Positions 50,291-59,521 of a DNA stretch of 64,000 nucleotides are shown in pieces. Each line of letters begins with the position of its first letter. The first letter of the stretch is position 1. The notes under the pieces are model-generated. The model had not been told where the DNA came from. It worked only from the letters and a program-made list of their open reading frames with translations, and searched no databases. The stretch is from a virus. The DNA lies in the IMG/VR virus record IMGVR_UViG_3300037258_000282, positions 62,001-126,000 of that record. One strand, given 5' to 3'. Made by a program: the position numbers and the translations under genes.

Positions 50291-51091
50291 TCAGTAGGAA
50301 TTGTTAGCTAGTACTCTAGCTTTGACGGTGCAGGCCGCTATGTTGTCTGTAAGCACGTACACGTGAACATTCGCGTTTACCAGCGTAACGTTAGTATCTT
50401 GGACTTGCTGTGGGTAGTATGAGTTGATATGTCCCCAGATCCTATTATCGTTCGTATTACTCACCGCGGCCACGACTGTCATGACGAGCTCCTGGCATGA
50501 CGTAAAGTCCCACGTCGCTCCAGAAGTCCCGGAAGCCGCCATAGAGCTTCCCGTGTGGTAGAATATATAGTTACCATCGCTCTGAGCCGTAACCCAGTAC
50601 GCTAGGGTGTTTCCATCCGACTGAACTCCTAGAGAGGCGCTGTTTCCGGCATACTTGAAGATGAAGCCATCGACATCTATCCTTCCAGTGTTGGCTAGAA
50701 CGAACACTTGGTCAGATTTGTAGAAGCTATTGCCAGCGTTGTTGCCGAATGGATTATTGGCAGATCCGGAAAAGGTCACAGCCACGAAACCATCTGAGAG
50801 GTCGGTGGGAGAGCCCCAGTATACGGTATTTCCGGAGCTCGTGAGAACCTGCAGCCCAGTCCCATTAGAGCCATTGGCGGTTATAGTGTTGACCACTAGA
50901 GTAGTGACCTGAATGGTCGTCGTGTTTATCGATGAGTTGATGGAAGAATTTCCCACCGTTACGGACTGAGATACTACGGCGTTAGTATACAATTCTGTAA
51001 AGTTCGAGTTGATCTTCTGGCCTCCCGTGCGAAGCGGGTCGCCAGTTCCATCATTATTAGCCGCACCTAAACCTATGAGTTGTTGTGACAT
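50291..51091 (-). CDS. Tail fibre protein, paralogous N-terminus A
   Basis: A 266-residue fibre. Its N-terminus (MSQQLIGLGAANNDGTGDPLRTGG, KINSNFTELYTNAVVS) is nearly the same as that of the gene at 52090-52767, so the two share an attachment domain. A short repeat region (NSSINSSINTTTIQVTTLVVN) and TANGSNGTGLQVLTSSGNTVYW follow. The C-terminal half (from YKYAG-like FIFKYAGNSASLGV) is a different, beta-rich domain that probably binds the host or next fibre part. ATG start. Confidence 0.8.
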   Translation of the reverse strand: MSQQLIGLGAANNDGTGDPLRTGGQKINSNFTELYTNAVVSQSVTVGNSSINSSINTTTIQVTTLVVNTITANGSNGTGLQVLTSSGNTVYWGSPTDLSDGFVAVTFSGSANNPFGNNAGNSFYKSDQVFVLANTGRIDVDGFIFKYAGNSASLGVQSDGNTLAYWVTAQSDGNYIFYHTGSSMAASGTSGATWDFTSCQELVMTVVAAVSNTNDNRIWGHINSYYPQQVQDTNVTLVNANVHVYVLTDNIAACTVKARVLANNSY

Positions 51092-51103
51092 AAAAGTTCC
51101 CGC

Positions 51104-52090
51104 TTAAGCTACTGCTAGAAGTATACCGCCGTTTATCAACTGCGTGAAGTAAGTGATGATTATCATTCCATTAGCGCCGTCCCCTCCATACCCAGCCGTA
51201 CTGGAAGCCGCCCCGCCGCAACCTCCTCCTCCTCCGAATAGACCTCCCCCTCCTCCGTTGGCTCCATAGGTCGCGGCTCCACCGCCTCCCCCTCCTCCTC
51301 CCCCACCGCCAGGTCCGAATACGAAACCATTTGAAGTTAGAGAATATCCGACTCCACCGCCACCTTCACCACCGTACCCAGCGGTAGTTCCCTCTCCGCC
51401 GCCGCCCCCTCCGCCAGACCCATTCGCTCCGGGACTACCGCTTCCTCCTCCCGCCGCGCCGCCTGTTCCTCCGGCAGTTCCATCGTATGCCGTACCACCA
51501 TTGCCACCAGTACCAGTGACCGTAGAGTTAGCTCCAGCCGTCCCACCATCGGCCGCGCCCCCAGCTCCAGCCCCACCGCCTCCGGTTGAGATCGCCCCGC
51601 CGTTCGCCCCGGGACCATGCTGTCCCCCCGCCCCTCCGCCGCCCGCGCCAGCATAGTACGTTAGATACTCATTTGGACCTCCCCACCCTCCACCCTGAGC
51701 TCCGGTAGATGGTACGCATAGAGAGACGTTCCCTCCGATTTGATCTCCGCTTCCTCCTGGAGCAAACAGAAGTGGCCCACCTGAATTTCCAATACCTATC
51801 CCAAAGGACGTATCTGTCCCAGTGACTCCAGAATAGATTCCGCTCGTATTTGAGCCCGCGCCCCCAAGTCCAACGCTATAGGATATCGTCTGATAGTGCG
51901 TAAGAGTGGGATTCTTAAGAATAGAATAGGCCCCACCTCCGCCTCCCACTCCTCCAGTAGTATCGGCTAAACCGCTTCCGCCTCCACCGCCGCCGCCGAT
52001 TCCCTCGACCGTAATATTGGCGCCGAGATTTACATCTGGAGTCACGACCCAAGTGTTTCCAGACGTGAGGATTATAACTTTCTGTGCCAT
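51104..52090 (-). CDS. Glycine-rich adhesin-like fibre tip protein
   Basis: A 328-residue protein of which about residues 30-300 are dominated by Gly runs (up to eleven in a row) broken by Ala, Ser, Thr and Asn. The start VIILTSGNTWVVTPDVNLGANITVEGIGGGG and the end GGDGANGMIIITY are typical of phage glycine-rich domains. Polyglycine sandwiches of this kind form the receptor-binding tip (gp38-type adhesin) in S16-like phages. It lies between two fibre genes with related N-termini, which suits a tip shared by them. ATG start overlaps the stop of the gene before by one base. Confidence 0.78.
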   Translation of the reverse strand: MAQKVIILTSGNTWVVTPDVNLGANITVEGIGGGGGGGSGLADTTGGVGGGGGAYSILKNPTLTHYQTISYSVGLGGAGSNTSGIYSGVTGTDTSFGIGIGNSGGPLLFAPGGSGDQIGGNVSLCVPSTGAQGGGWGGPNEYLTYYAGAGGGGAGGQHGPGANGGAISTGGGGAGAGGAADGGTAGANSTVTGTGGNGGTAYDGTAGGTGGAAGGGSGSPGANGSGGGGGGGEGTTAGYGGEGGGGVGYSLTSNGFVFGPGGGGGGGGGGGAATYGANGGGGGLFGGGGGCGGAASSTAGYGGDGANGMIIITYFTQLINGGILLAVA

Positions 52091-52767
52091 CAGGAGTATG
52101 CCTGTCCGGCGACAGTACCATATATAGTACTACCACCATTAAAGCTCATCAAAACGATGAGATCTTTGCCGCTTCCTCCTGTAGTTATCGTCGGAGCTGA
52201 ACCTCCCGGCCAAACCGTTCCGGGGGGCCACCCCGTTATGTCAAATGATCCAGTATTTTCTATCTCGAGAGTCAGTCTCGCCACTTGGTTAGAGGTGGGC
52301 CAGCTCGAGACGTTTATTACGGCATCCCCGGTCAGAGATATTCTCTGAAACTCTCCGTTAGCCCTATTGATCGTGACGCTTCCATTTACAGATATCTGAC
52401 CTCCGCATGGGAGGTCAACTTTATTAGAGTTTATAAAGAAGCCAGACGAATCATATACTAAGGCCTGAGAGACTATAGGGTTAGCTATATTGAACACCTG
52501 CGGAGACCAGAATACGCCCGAGCCGTTGCTGGTCATAGACGCATTATTAGTTCCAACTGAACCATTCGCGACTATCGACGAGACTACGATCGCAGTACTG
52601 TTTACGAATGAATTTACCGTGGAGTTGCCGACCGTAACAGACACCGAGATCACGGCGTTCGTATAGAGCTCCGTGAAGTTGGCGTTGATCTTCATCCCGC
52701 CGGTCCTCAGCGGATCGCCGGTTCCATCGTTATTAGCCGATCCAATACCGATTAGCTGCTGAGACAT
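52090..52767 (-). CDS. Tail fibre protein, paralogous N-terminus B
   Basis: A 225-residue fibre with the same N-terminal domain as the gene at 50291-51091 (GIGSANNDGTGDPLRTGG, KINANFTELYTNAVIS). TVGNSTVNSFVNST, GSVGTNNASMTSNGSGVFW and a C-terminal beta domain (INRANGEFQRISLTGDAVINVSSWP, RLTLEIENTGSFDITGWPPGTVWPGG) follow; the latter resembles fibre domains of other T4-like phages. ATG start; GATAAATA late-promoter variant 29 bases upstream. Confidence 0.8.
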   Translation of the reverse strand: MSQQLIGIGSANNDGTGDPLRTGGMKINANFTELYTNAVISVSVTVGNSTVNSFVNSTAIVVSSIVANGSVGTNNASMTSNGSGVFWSPQVFNIANPIVSQALVYDSSGFFINSNKVDLPCGGQISVNGSVTINRANGEFQRISLTGDAVINVSSWPTSNQVARLTLEIENTGSFDITGWPPGTVWPGGSAPTITTGGSGKDLIVLMSFNGGSTIYGTVAGQAYS

Positions 52768-52795
52768 TCAGGTGTTAAATCCCTACTTTTTTTGA

Positions 52796-52803
52796 TATTT
52801 ATC
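52796..52803 (-). promoter_or_regulatory. Late promoter variant GATAAATA
   Basis: Minus-strand GATAAATA spanning the stop of the wedge gene, 29 bases before the ATG of the fibre gene at 52767. An A-run follows it on the minus strand. Confidence 0.5.
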
Positions 52804-54988
52804 AGGTAGCGTCGAACGTTACGTAGGTCTCGTCGAGTAGGAATACGGTAGAATCCCACCTAACATCACCCGTGGGTATCGAATTTCCCGCCACAGTTGG
52901 ATCCGCAAGGACACTCATCGGAGAGCTCTCTACTATATTCAAGCAGAACTCACCGAACATCTCTGATCCCGCAGGATGAAACGTGTTGTATAGTATATCC
53001 CTATACTGCTGGAGCTGGATAGCGGCCTGAAGCTGGTATGAAAATACTTGATAAAAGTAGCTATCCTGAATGTACTTATCGGAGTTTAGAAACCCCTGAG
53101 TGGTATCCCAGTATCCAGGCGCGACTCCAACGCCGGACTTAACTACGCTTCCCATGACGCCAGAGAAAGTATCGACTTGAATGAGAGATGACACTAAGTT
53201 GGCACCGGAGCCAGTCTTAGACATAACGAAAGTCTGAGGAGAAGCCGGATATCCAGAACCACGATAAGTCATCGCGGTGTTTACTACGGAGCCATTTCCA
53301 TCGGTTATTACGTATCCGACCGCCCTATCGGTATTATTGTCAGAGAAAGAGAGAACGTCTCCATTAGAGTACTTGCTTCCTCCCAAGATGATCTCTGGAT
53401 CGGCTATACTATTGTAGAGATACGCGGTGATAGACTCACCAGTCTGATAACCTCTACCAGAATCATGGGCCTTGACGGTAAGCACTATCGTGTTGGACGA
53501 TCTCAGATCGGTGTTTACCATGGCTCTAGAGTTAGCATATCCAAACTGAGCGAAGGCTAGATCTGGACACACCTCATATATGGCGCTCGTGGTAGAGTTA
53601 CTCTTCGGATAGTCCCAGAGGGTTATAGAAGTGTCGTTTGTCACCGCATATATCACGTGCTTCTCGAGGACGATACTCGCAGAATTAGGAGCTATCGCCA
53701 CTAAGTCGTCGTCGCTAAACGCGGACGTGAAGTACGTACCGACGCCGGTTATTATCTTCGAGTTGCTTACCCAGCTTACATTACCCTGAAGTGGAGCTGA
53801 GTCTATTACAGTTCTAACTGAAACATAGGGATTGTCTACGTAGTTGTTTCCCGCTATCTCATATGCTAGAGAGTTTATACTTCCAAATGTCTCGGCCGCG
53901 AAAGAGAGAGCAGAATCTATCGGAGAACTTATGTTAGCCGCCGCGTTTCCCACGAATCCAAACGTCGGGGAGTTCAACACGACGTTAGCGTAAGGCGCTA
54001 TGATATCTGAATTGAACGTGATGGAAGTCGTATTAGTCATCGTTCCGATCTGAAACGACGCTCCATGACCGGTATTGTCAGACGACTGATTGTATATGTA
54101 TATGCCCGCGTTGGCCTGTTGATCGAATCCTCCAGAGACCAAGTCAAAGAATACGGACCCGAATAGGCTCTCAGTGGCGGTGATCCTCAGAAGTCCGCCG
54201 ATACCATGAGATATGATGCTGCTATTAGCGTCGGTATGCTGGACTTGCAGGACTTGCCCCACTGAAAAGTCGATACCACCCTGAGTGATCTCGAGGCTGT
54301 CTAGTGATCCCACTATGGTTGGGGCCGAAGTTACGAGCATATCGTCTCTTCCAGCGTAGTCAGAGAGCAACAGCAGCTTCTCTCCTACTTCAAAAGACTT
54401 ATTGGGTGGAGACATATTCGATATATTGAATACCGTCAGAAGAGTCTGATTTATAGGCTCCTTCGTAGCGCTCTCTACTACAGCGGTTACTCCAGACGAC
54501 AGTCCTATGACTGCCTGTCCAAGATATGAGTCCAGTATTATATCGTCTACTGAATTTCCTATCAACTCCAGATACATGGGTTGCTTCCAAGTTCCATCTG
54601 ATGGAAGCAGCATGTCGTACGACGGGATGTATACCTCTACGTCCTCGTTGTATATGAGCTTAAATAAAAGTTTAAAGCAGGTTATAGATCCCTTCGCCCG
54701 ATAGACGTCGAGGATATGCTTCAGCAGATACCTCTTGTTTATTATGACGTTGAATGGGATTCCATAGAGGTACTCAGACTGAAAGTGAGATAGAAACTCG
54801 TCTAAAGTATTATCGATGTCGCGATAGTTTAATAGGTTTCGGGCCGCGCCGAGGGGATTACCAGTCTGCGACATCCACTCATAGTAGGCCTGCATGAACA
54901 GGATAAAGTTGGGTCCGTAACTTTGAAAGAAAGCCGGAAACTGTGACTTTACGAATGGAGTTACGTCTTGTTGTATCCCAAAGTCCAT
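52802..54988 (-). CDS. Baseplate wedge-associated structural protein (gene 7 position)
   Basis: A 728-residue protein next to gene 6. The start (VTPFVKSQFPAFFQSYGPNFILFMQAYYEWM, NLLNYRDIDNTLDEFLSHFQSEYL, KRYLLKHILDVYRAKGSITCFKLLFKLIYNEDVEVY) is highly conserved in T4-like marine phages, where it is a virion protein lying after gp6; it occupies the place of T4 gp7 but I see no clear gp7 identity. Middle repeats are beta-rich. The C-terminus (YSYQLQAAIQLQQYRDILYNTFHPAGSEMFGEF) is also conserved. Start ATG 54988, whose TGATG overlaps the gp6 stop. Confidence 0.8.
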   Translation of the reverse strand: MDFGIQQDVTPFVKSQFPAFFQSYGPNFILFMQAYYEWMSQTGNPLGAARNLLNYRDIDNTLDEFLSHFQSEYLYGIPFNVIINKRYLLKHILDVYRAKGSITCFKLLFKLIYNEDVEVYIPSYDMLLPSDGTWKQPMYLELIGNSVDDIILDSYLGQAVIGLSSGVTAVVESATKEPINQTLLTVFNISNMSPPNKSFEVGEKLLLLSDYAGRDDMLVTSAPTIVGSLDSLEITQGGIDFSVGQVLQVQHTDANSSIISHGIGGLLRITATESLFGSVFFDLVSGGFDQQANAGIYIYNQSSDNTGHGASFQIGTMTNTTSITFNSDIIAPYANVVLNSPTFGFVGNAAANISSPIDSALSFAAETFGSINSLAYEIAGNNYVDNPYVSVRTVIDSAPLQGNVSWVSNSKIITGVGTYFTSAFSDDDLVAIAPNSASIVLEKHVIYAVTNDTSITLWDYPKSNSTTSAIYEVCPDLAFAQFGYANSRAMVNTDLRSSNTIVLTVKAHDSGRGYQTGESITAYLYNSIADPEIILGGSKYSNGDVLSFSDNNTDRAVGYVITDGNGSVVNTAMTYRGSGYPASPQTFVMSKTGSGANLVSSLIQVDTFSGVMGSVVKSGVGVAPGYWDTTQGFLNSDKYIQDSYFYQVFSYQLQAAIQLQQYRDILYNTFHPAGSEMFGEFCLNIVESSPMSVLADPTVAGNSIPTGDVRWDSTVFLLDETYVTFDAT

Positions 54989-56835
54989 CAACTCGTCCCG
55001 GTGTTAATCGAGATGATCACGTCGTTTGGATCTATAGTGAGGATCTGATCTTGCTCTATCACTATATCGTCGTTCTGAAGTTGGGCATACAGGCTTATAT
55101 AGCTACCGACGTACTGCGACACCTGTATGATATTGAGTGAGATAACTCCATTTGAGTAGTTGACGGTGCCCACTGAGTCGTTGATGTTGGTGACGATTCC
55201 AGAGTTCTTTGAGTATATTATGAGATTTCCATAGTTGTCGTCTCTAATTATTGAGTTTGGAAACGTGTTTCCCTGTGGATTCACGTACGTGAACGCCGTA
55301 GAGAATACTACCGGCTGCGCTGAGCCGAGTGGCAGCTTTGAGATCTCATACTGATGACTTGGAGTCTGTATGGCATTATTGAAGTCTATCGTAGTCTGAA
55401 AGTCGATGTTGATCTGTGGCGAGAGCCTCTTTATCATCAGAGCCGTCGTGTCATTACTGATGATAGATGGATCAGTGTCGTCTATGGCCGCGATAAACTT
55501 AGAATATCGAAAGTCGCCGTTGAATTTTTGCAGGTTGTTCGCTGAGTATTCAGTTATAGTGTCTAGTACGAGAGTCTGCAGGTCGGCGGAAGTCAGACTA
55601 GTCGACATAGGTGAGAAGGTGACGTTGGAGGTGACTCCAATGAAGAAATAGTTGGGATCTGTCACTATCACTCTTATGGGAACGCAGTCTAGACTTATCA
55701 GATAGTTGATAACGTTAGATTTAATATAGTCTGGAGCGACCGACGATGAGCCGGTCGGCTTAAGGCACGCCGCGACGAATCCGTACTTCTTGGGATTAAG
55801 CTGCTCTCCGCCATAAGTGTTTACGTCTGAGATCTCTCCTGAGAATTGAGCCATAATCAGTGACTTGAAGTCATCGGAAGCTACTGCTCGCTCCTGCGTA
55901 GCGTAGAACCTCGGGGCATTGAACTTTATCGAGTTGAGACTCTCTTGGCTGGTCCCACCAGACGAGTTGACAATCACGACGATAGGACCAGAAATAGAGG
56001 CGGTCCCACCGTTGAAGGCCCCTAAATTCTGAATCGTCACGAAACTTGATATACCGTCTGCCGTGTTTCCAGAAGCTACCCTGTAGCTTGCCGTAACTAG
56101 AGATCCATTGAATGGAACATAGCCCAGTAGGCCGTCTCCAAACACTACCTCATATTGTCCGTCTTGAGCTCCCTGCACGAAGTAGACCTCGGAGTTGGCG
56201 TTGAGCCCGTATAAGTTGAGCGCTCGCGCGTACTCGACTCCGGTATTTGAGGTATTCGAGGAGTTTTCAAATACCGTAACCGTCAGTGAAGATACGTCTA
56301 TACCTGGGTTCGAGAGTAAGAATATCTGCTGCTCGCTAGTCGCGTCTATGACGAATGAGTCAGTGATATACTGACCCTCGAAGATCTGCAGGTTTGATAC
56401 CTGATACGTAGAGTTAGATGAGACGAATGACTGATCTGCAGATGTCGAAAACGTGTAGTTTCCATTGGCGTTCGTGCCCGAGAATAGCGTTCCAGCCGGA
56501 ATGACGAATGGATTAGATATTCCATTGGTGACTACGGTAAATGATATGTTAGCTTCAGACGAAGCCGCTGACGTAGGTAGGTAATTAAGCTCCTTGGCTC
56601 TCGACACGGCTGAGTTCAACTTCTGAGCTGAGTCGAGAAACATCTCAGATAGAACCATGTTAAGATAGAACGAGTTTAGATACGTGTTGTATGACAACGC
56701 GTCCAGTAGGACGTTCAGAGCTGCTGAGTTAAAGTTATAGTCCTGCAGCGTGTCCTGAGAAGTCAGGTACTGCTCTAGTTGAGTCTTCAGAGTGTTGAAG
56801 TCAAGCGACGAGAGTATTAGTGCGCTGTTGGCCAT
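54988..56835 (-). CDS. 6: Baseplate wedge protein (gp6)
   Basis: A 615-residue wedge protein (T4: 660). The opening LDFNTLKTQLEQYLTSQDTLQDYNF, then ALNVLLDALSYNTYLNSFYLNMVLSEMFLDSAQKLNSAVSRAKELNYLP, is the gp6 signature, and ERAVASDDFKSLIMAQF with NTYGGEQLNPKKYG are shared by the J-type/gp6 family. gp6 forms the inner ring and scissor-like dimers of the baseplate. ATG start; AATAAATA 51 bases upstream, inside the end of gene 25. Confidence 0.94.
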   Translation of the reverse strand: MANSALILSSLDFNTLKTQLEQYLTSQDTLQDYNFNSAALNVLLDALSYNTYLNSFYLNMVLSEMFLDSAQKLNSAVSRAKELNYLPTSAASSEANISFTVVTNGISNPFVIPAGTLFSGTNANGNYTFSTSADQSFVSSNSTYQVSNLQIFEGQYITDSFVIDATSEQQIFLLSNPGIDVSSLTVTVFENSSNTSNTGVEYARALNLYGLNANSEVYFVQGAQDGQYEVVFGDGLLGYVPFNGSLVTASYRVASGNTADGISSFVTIQNLGAFNGGTASISGPIVVIVNSSGGTSQESLNSIKFNAPRFYATQERAVASDDFKSLIMAQFSGEISDVNTYGGEQLNPKKYGFVAACLKPTGSSSVAPDYIKSNVINYLISLDCVPIRVIVTDPNYFFIGVTSNVTFSPMSTSLTSADLQTLVLDTITEYSANNLQKFNGDFRYSKFIAAIDDTDPSIISNDTTALMIKRLSPQINIDFQTTIDFNNAIQTPSHQYEISKLPLGSAQPVVFSTAFTYVNPQGNTFPNSIIRDDNYGNLIIYSKNSGIVTNINDSVGTVNYSNGVISLNIIQVSQYVGSYISLYAQLQNDDIVIEQDQILTIDPNDVIISINTGTS

Positions 56836-56838
56836 AGA

Positions 56839-57264
56839 CTACCTTGTTCTGGAAATAAAAAGTTTTAGACTTCCTGGTTCAGGGATATTTATTAGTGAGA
56901 AAGTTATGTTGACGTTGAACCCATCGTTATCGGGATCTGCTATGACTGAAATATTGAGAAGTTGAGCTCTCGGCTCATACAGAGACATCGAGAGCGCGAT
57001 CTTACGTATGATATCCTGCTGAACGAACGGCGTGTAGTTCTCGAAGAGCATTCCGGTTATTCCAGATCCAAAGAATGGATCAAATAGTCTCTCTCCGGGG
57101 TTAGTCAGAAGCATGTTCTTGAGAGCCTGTCTAATAGAGTCCTGGTTCTTTAGTACGACCAGAGAGTTAGACATCGGGTGCTGAAGAAAGTTGTCGTCAA
57201 AGTCAGAGTATACGTTCAGCTTTCTAGACTGCGCGGTTATCAGATCTGCTCGAGTTACGGCCAT
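56839..57264 (-). CDS. 25: Baseplate wedge protein (gp25)
   Basis: A 141-residue member of the gp25/gpW family (T4: 132). QDSIRQALKNMLLTNPGERLFDPFFGSGITGMLFENYTP holds the typical NPGER...FG.G......E core. It sits in the wedge with gp6 and gp53 in all contractile injection systems and helps start sheath assembly. ATG start; three bases separate its stop from the gp6 start. Confidence 0.95.
   Translation of the reverse strand: MAVTRADLITAQSRKLNVYSDFDDNFLQHPMSNSLVVLKNQDSIRQALKNMLLTNPGERLFDPFFGSGITGMLFENYTPFVQQDIIRKIALSMSLYEPRAQLLNISVIADPDNDGFNVNITFSLINIPEPGSLKLFISRTR
56886..56893 (-). promoter_or_regulatory. Late promoter variant AATAAATA before gene 6
   Basis: Minus-strand AATAAATA inside the last codons of gene 25, 51 bases before the gp6 ATG. 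It is inside coding sequence and could be chance. Confidence 0.3.
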
Positions 57265-57275
57265 ATTTTTCCTCC

Positions 57276-58145
57276 CTATGGCGTGACGAAGAATGGAGTC
57301 ACTTGACTGGTAGCGGTAGGCTCAAGCACGACAGATCCATCTGAATTCGTCGACTCCAGCATCAAGTTCTGAACGTTGACGTCTCCATTTGGTGCATATA
57401 TATTGACGTTGCTCTGCGCGGCATACACGTTGATGTCACCGACATGGGTTACTATAGTTATCCCTCCAGTATCTATCACTATCTTATTACTTCCAACTAT
57501 TAGCTCTATCGCCGTGGCAGAAGTCAGAGATATAGTCCCATTAGCGTTATACGACACGGAACCATTCGCCGTATGCCCCTCATTTCCACCGACCTTGACT
57601 GAATATTCTTGAGTGGCGTCGTGATGTATAGTTCCCACTGCGGTAACTGAGAAGTCCTGGTCGACCGAGTGGTGCTCTCCACCCTGCACCACGGTAAAGG
57701 ATTGATCTCCCTGCATGGCGTGATGACCATCGCCGTTGGCTGACAGCGTCATGTGGTTTTCAGCCGTCGCGCAGATGGCTGGACCATTTATCGCCGTATA
57801 GTCTGATCCGGCGGCTATCTCAGTATGCCTTCCAGTTCCTATGTTGACTCTATGACTGCCTCCTATCGCGGCGTCGACGTGCCCGGCTATAGATGAAGTA
57901 TGTGACGCGGAGGCAGACTTGACTCCACCATGCACCATCTCATTCATATTTCCATCTTTATCGAGCATCCTAGTCGTATAGCTTCCGTCCTCAGTCACTC
58001 TCGCTACTATAGAACCGACGTTGCTCGGATCGATCGAAGAGCTGTCTTGATCTCCCAGTGGGTGAGTGGAGTTCCATATAAGGTACTCATCTGGAAGTGG
58101 AAAGTGGGGATCAGTTCTAGTGTTTTGTACAGTAGGAAGTGCCAT
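57276..58145 (-). CDS. Beta-helical tail spike protein (gp5 C-terminal-like)
   Basis: A 289-residue protein. After a short N-terminal region (FPLPDEYLIWNSTHPLGDQDSSS, VGSIVARVTEDGSYTTRMLDKDGN) it is a long run of short beta repeats: HRVNIGTGRHTEIAAGSDY, NHMTLSANGDGHHAM, EHHSVDQDFSVTAVG, NEGHTANGSVSYNANGTISLTSATAIELIVG, GDINVYAAQSNVNIYAPNGDVNVQ. This is the pattern of the intertwined beta-helix of T4 gp5 or VgrG, the membrane-piercing needle. It is separate from the OB-fold gene at 59522-59836. Start ATG at 58145 in a TGATG overlap with the gene before. Confidence 0.8.
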   Translation of the reverse strand: MALPTVQNTRTDPHFPLPDEYLIWNSTHPLGDQDSSSIDPSNVGSIVARVTEDGSYTTRMLDKDGNMNEMVHGGVKSASASHTSSIAGHVDAAIGGSHRVNIGTGRHTEIAAGSDYTAINGPAICATAENHMTLSANGDGHHAMQGDQSFTVVQGGEHHSVDQDFSVTAVGTIHHDATQEYSVKVGGNEGHTANGSVSYNANGTISLTSATAIELIVGSNKIVIDTGGITIVTHVGDINVYAAQSNVNIYAPNGDVNVQNLMLESTNSDGSVVLEPTATSQVTPFFVTP

Positions 58146-59479
58146 CACTTAGTCCTAGTAGATTGAATGCTGACTCCAGATATGATAGACGTTAGAGACG
58201 CGCCGACCGGCATCGAAGACACCGCAGAGGCGAGACTTCCAGCTACACTTTGGGCCTGCTCACTCATGGTTGAGCCAAACATATTAGCGATGTTAAATGC
58301 CATTCGTCCGAGAGACATGACCTTAGTGGCGTTCTGAAGCATGGTCTGCATCGTACTCTGATTAAGTACAGTTCTGGGAACGTGCTCTGGAAGTACTGTA
58401 CTTATCGCTGGAGCGATGTTCGGAATGAGAGTTCCAACGCTTCCAAGAATTCCAGACAGCGTGGTTCCTAGGATCTTTTGAAGTCCCTGATCGGTGGCAG
58501 ACGCTTGAGCCGATAATATTATGGCGGATAGCTGCGCGAGACCAAGCTGTCGTATCTCGAAGAGTATCGAGCTCACTAAGTTATTGGCGATCTCCACGTT
58601 CTCACTTCCCGTGAGAGCTGGAATAGTGGCCAGTTGATCTGCCACGGTAGAGTCAAGTATAGAAATAACGGTCTGAACTGTCGCTGAGCCGGTATTTAAA
58701 GTTTGAGTAGTCGATTGGCCTACTGGAAGTGACGCGATCGTCTGGGCCAGAGACGACACTTGGAGGCCCAAGAGTGGCCCTCCGATAGTCGCCGCAGTAT
58801 TAGCTATCGCCGCGACACTGTTCGAGCTTACGGCCGCAGAGATCGCGGAAGATAGGGCAGAGGCGGCCGAGACAGACGCCGAAGATAATGCCCCGGTCCC
58901 AGTTCCTGAGAGCATTCCACCTATAGCCTCGTTTAGTAGGTACTGAGATGGAGCTGAGAGAGTTGGAGATATCGCGTTGAGTTGATTGAGAACGCTCGAC
59001 ATACCGATAGTTCCCGATAGAGACTGAAGTGCTCCCGTAAGACCACCTGATACCATCTGAGCTATCCCGCCCGTAGACGAGACTGAGCTCATCGTTCTGA
59101 GAAGTATCATCGCGTCGAGGGCCTTTCGCACGACGCCGACGACGTTCGATGGATCTACAGACTTTATGGCCTGAAGAACGTACTGTTCAGAACTTGCGGA
59201 TGCAGAAGTCGGGTTATTTGCCGACATATTCGATGGATACTGCTGAGATATGACCATCTGAGCGCGCTTCTGGGCGTTGTCAGAAGTATCCGAAGGAACT
59301 GTTCCCTGGTTTCCGATGTTGGCGTTTAAGCCGACACTTCCAGGATCATAGGATTTCTTCAGTAGAGATCCCTTGACCGTCGTCGTTATAACTCCAACTA
59401 TGGCAGAGTTGAAAGTATTGCCGTAGGTCAGTGGTTCCGACCTCTTAGTTACGTCGAACTGTCCGTCTTGCTCAAGCAA
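58145..59479 (-). CDS. Ala/Ser-rich protein of the baseplate hub cluster
   Basis: A 444-residue protein, very rich in Ser, Ala, Thr and small hydrophobic residues (SASVSAASALSSAISAAVSSNSVAA, GPLLGLQVSSLAQTIASL). Long helices, possibly coiled or membrane-active, are likely. It starts with EQDGQFDVTKRSEPLTYGNTF. It stands between the hub OB-fold gene and the beta-helix gene, so a hub-internal or tape-measure-like or membrane-penetrating role is possible; no family recognised. Start TTG at 59479, with AAGGA nine bases upstream. Confidence 0.7.
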   Translation of the reverse strand: MLEQDGQFDVTKRSEPLTYGNTFNSAIVGVITTTVKGSLLKKSYDPGSVGLNANIGNQGTVPSDTSDNAQKRAQMVISQQYPSNMSANNPTSASASSEQYVLQAIKSVDPSNVVGVVRKALDAMILLRTMSSVSSTGGIAQMVSGGLTGALQSLSGTIGMSSVLNQLNAISPTLSAPSQYLLNEAIGGMLSGTGTGALSSASVSAASALSSAISAAVSSNSVAAIANTAATIGGPLLGLQVSSLAQTIASLPVGQSTTQTLNTGSATVQTVISILDSTVADQLATIPALTGSENVEIANNLVSSILFEIRQLGLAQLSAIILSAQASATDQGLQKILGTTLSGILGSVGTLIPNIAPAISTVLPEHVPRTVLNQSTMQTMLQNATKVMSLGRMAFNIANMFGSTMSEQAQSVAGSLASAVSSMPVGASLTSIISGVSIQSTRTK

Positions 59480-59521
59480 GTTTTATATTCCTTATAGAGA
59501 TTAATCGTACATATCAAACGT

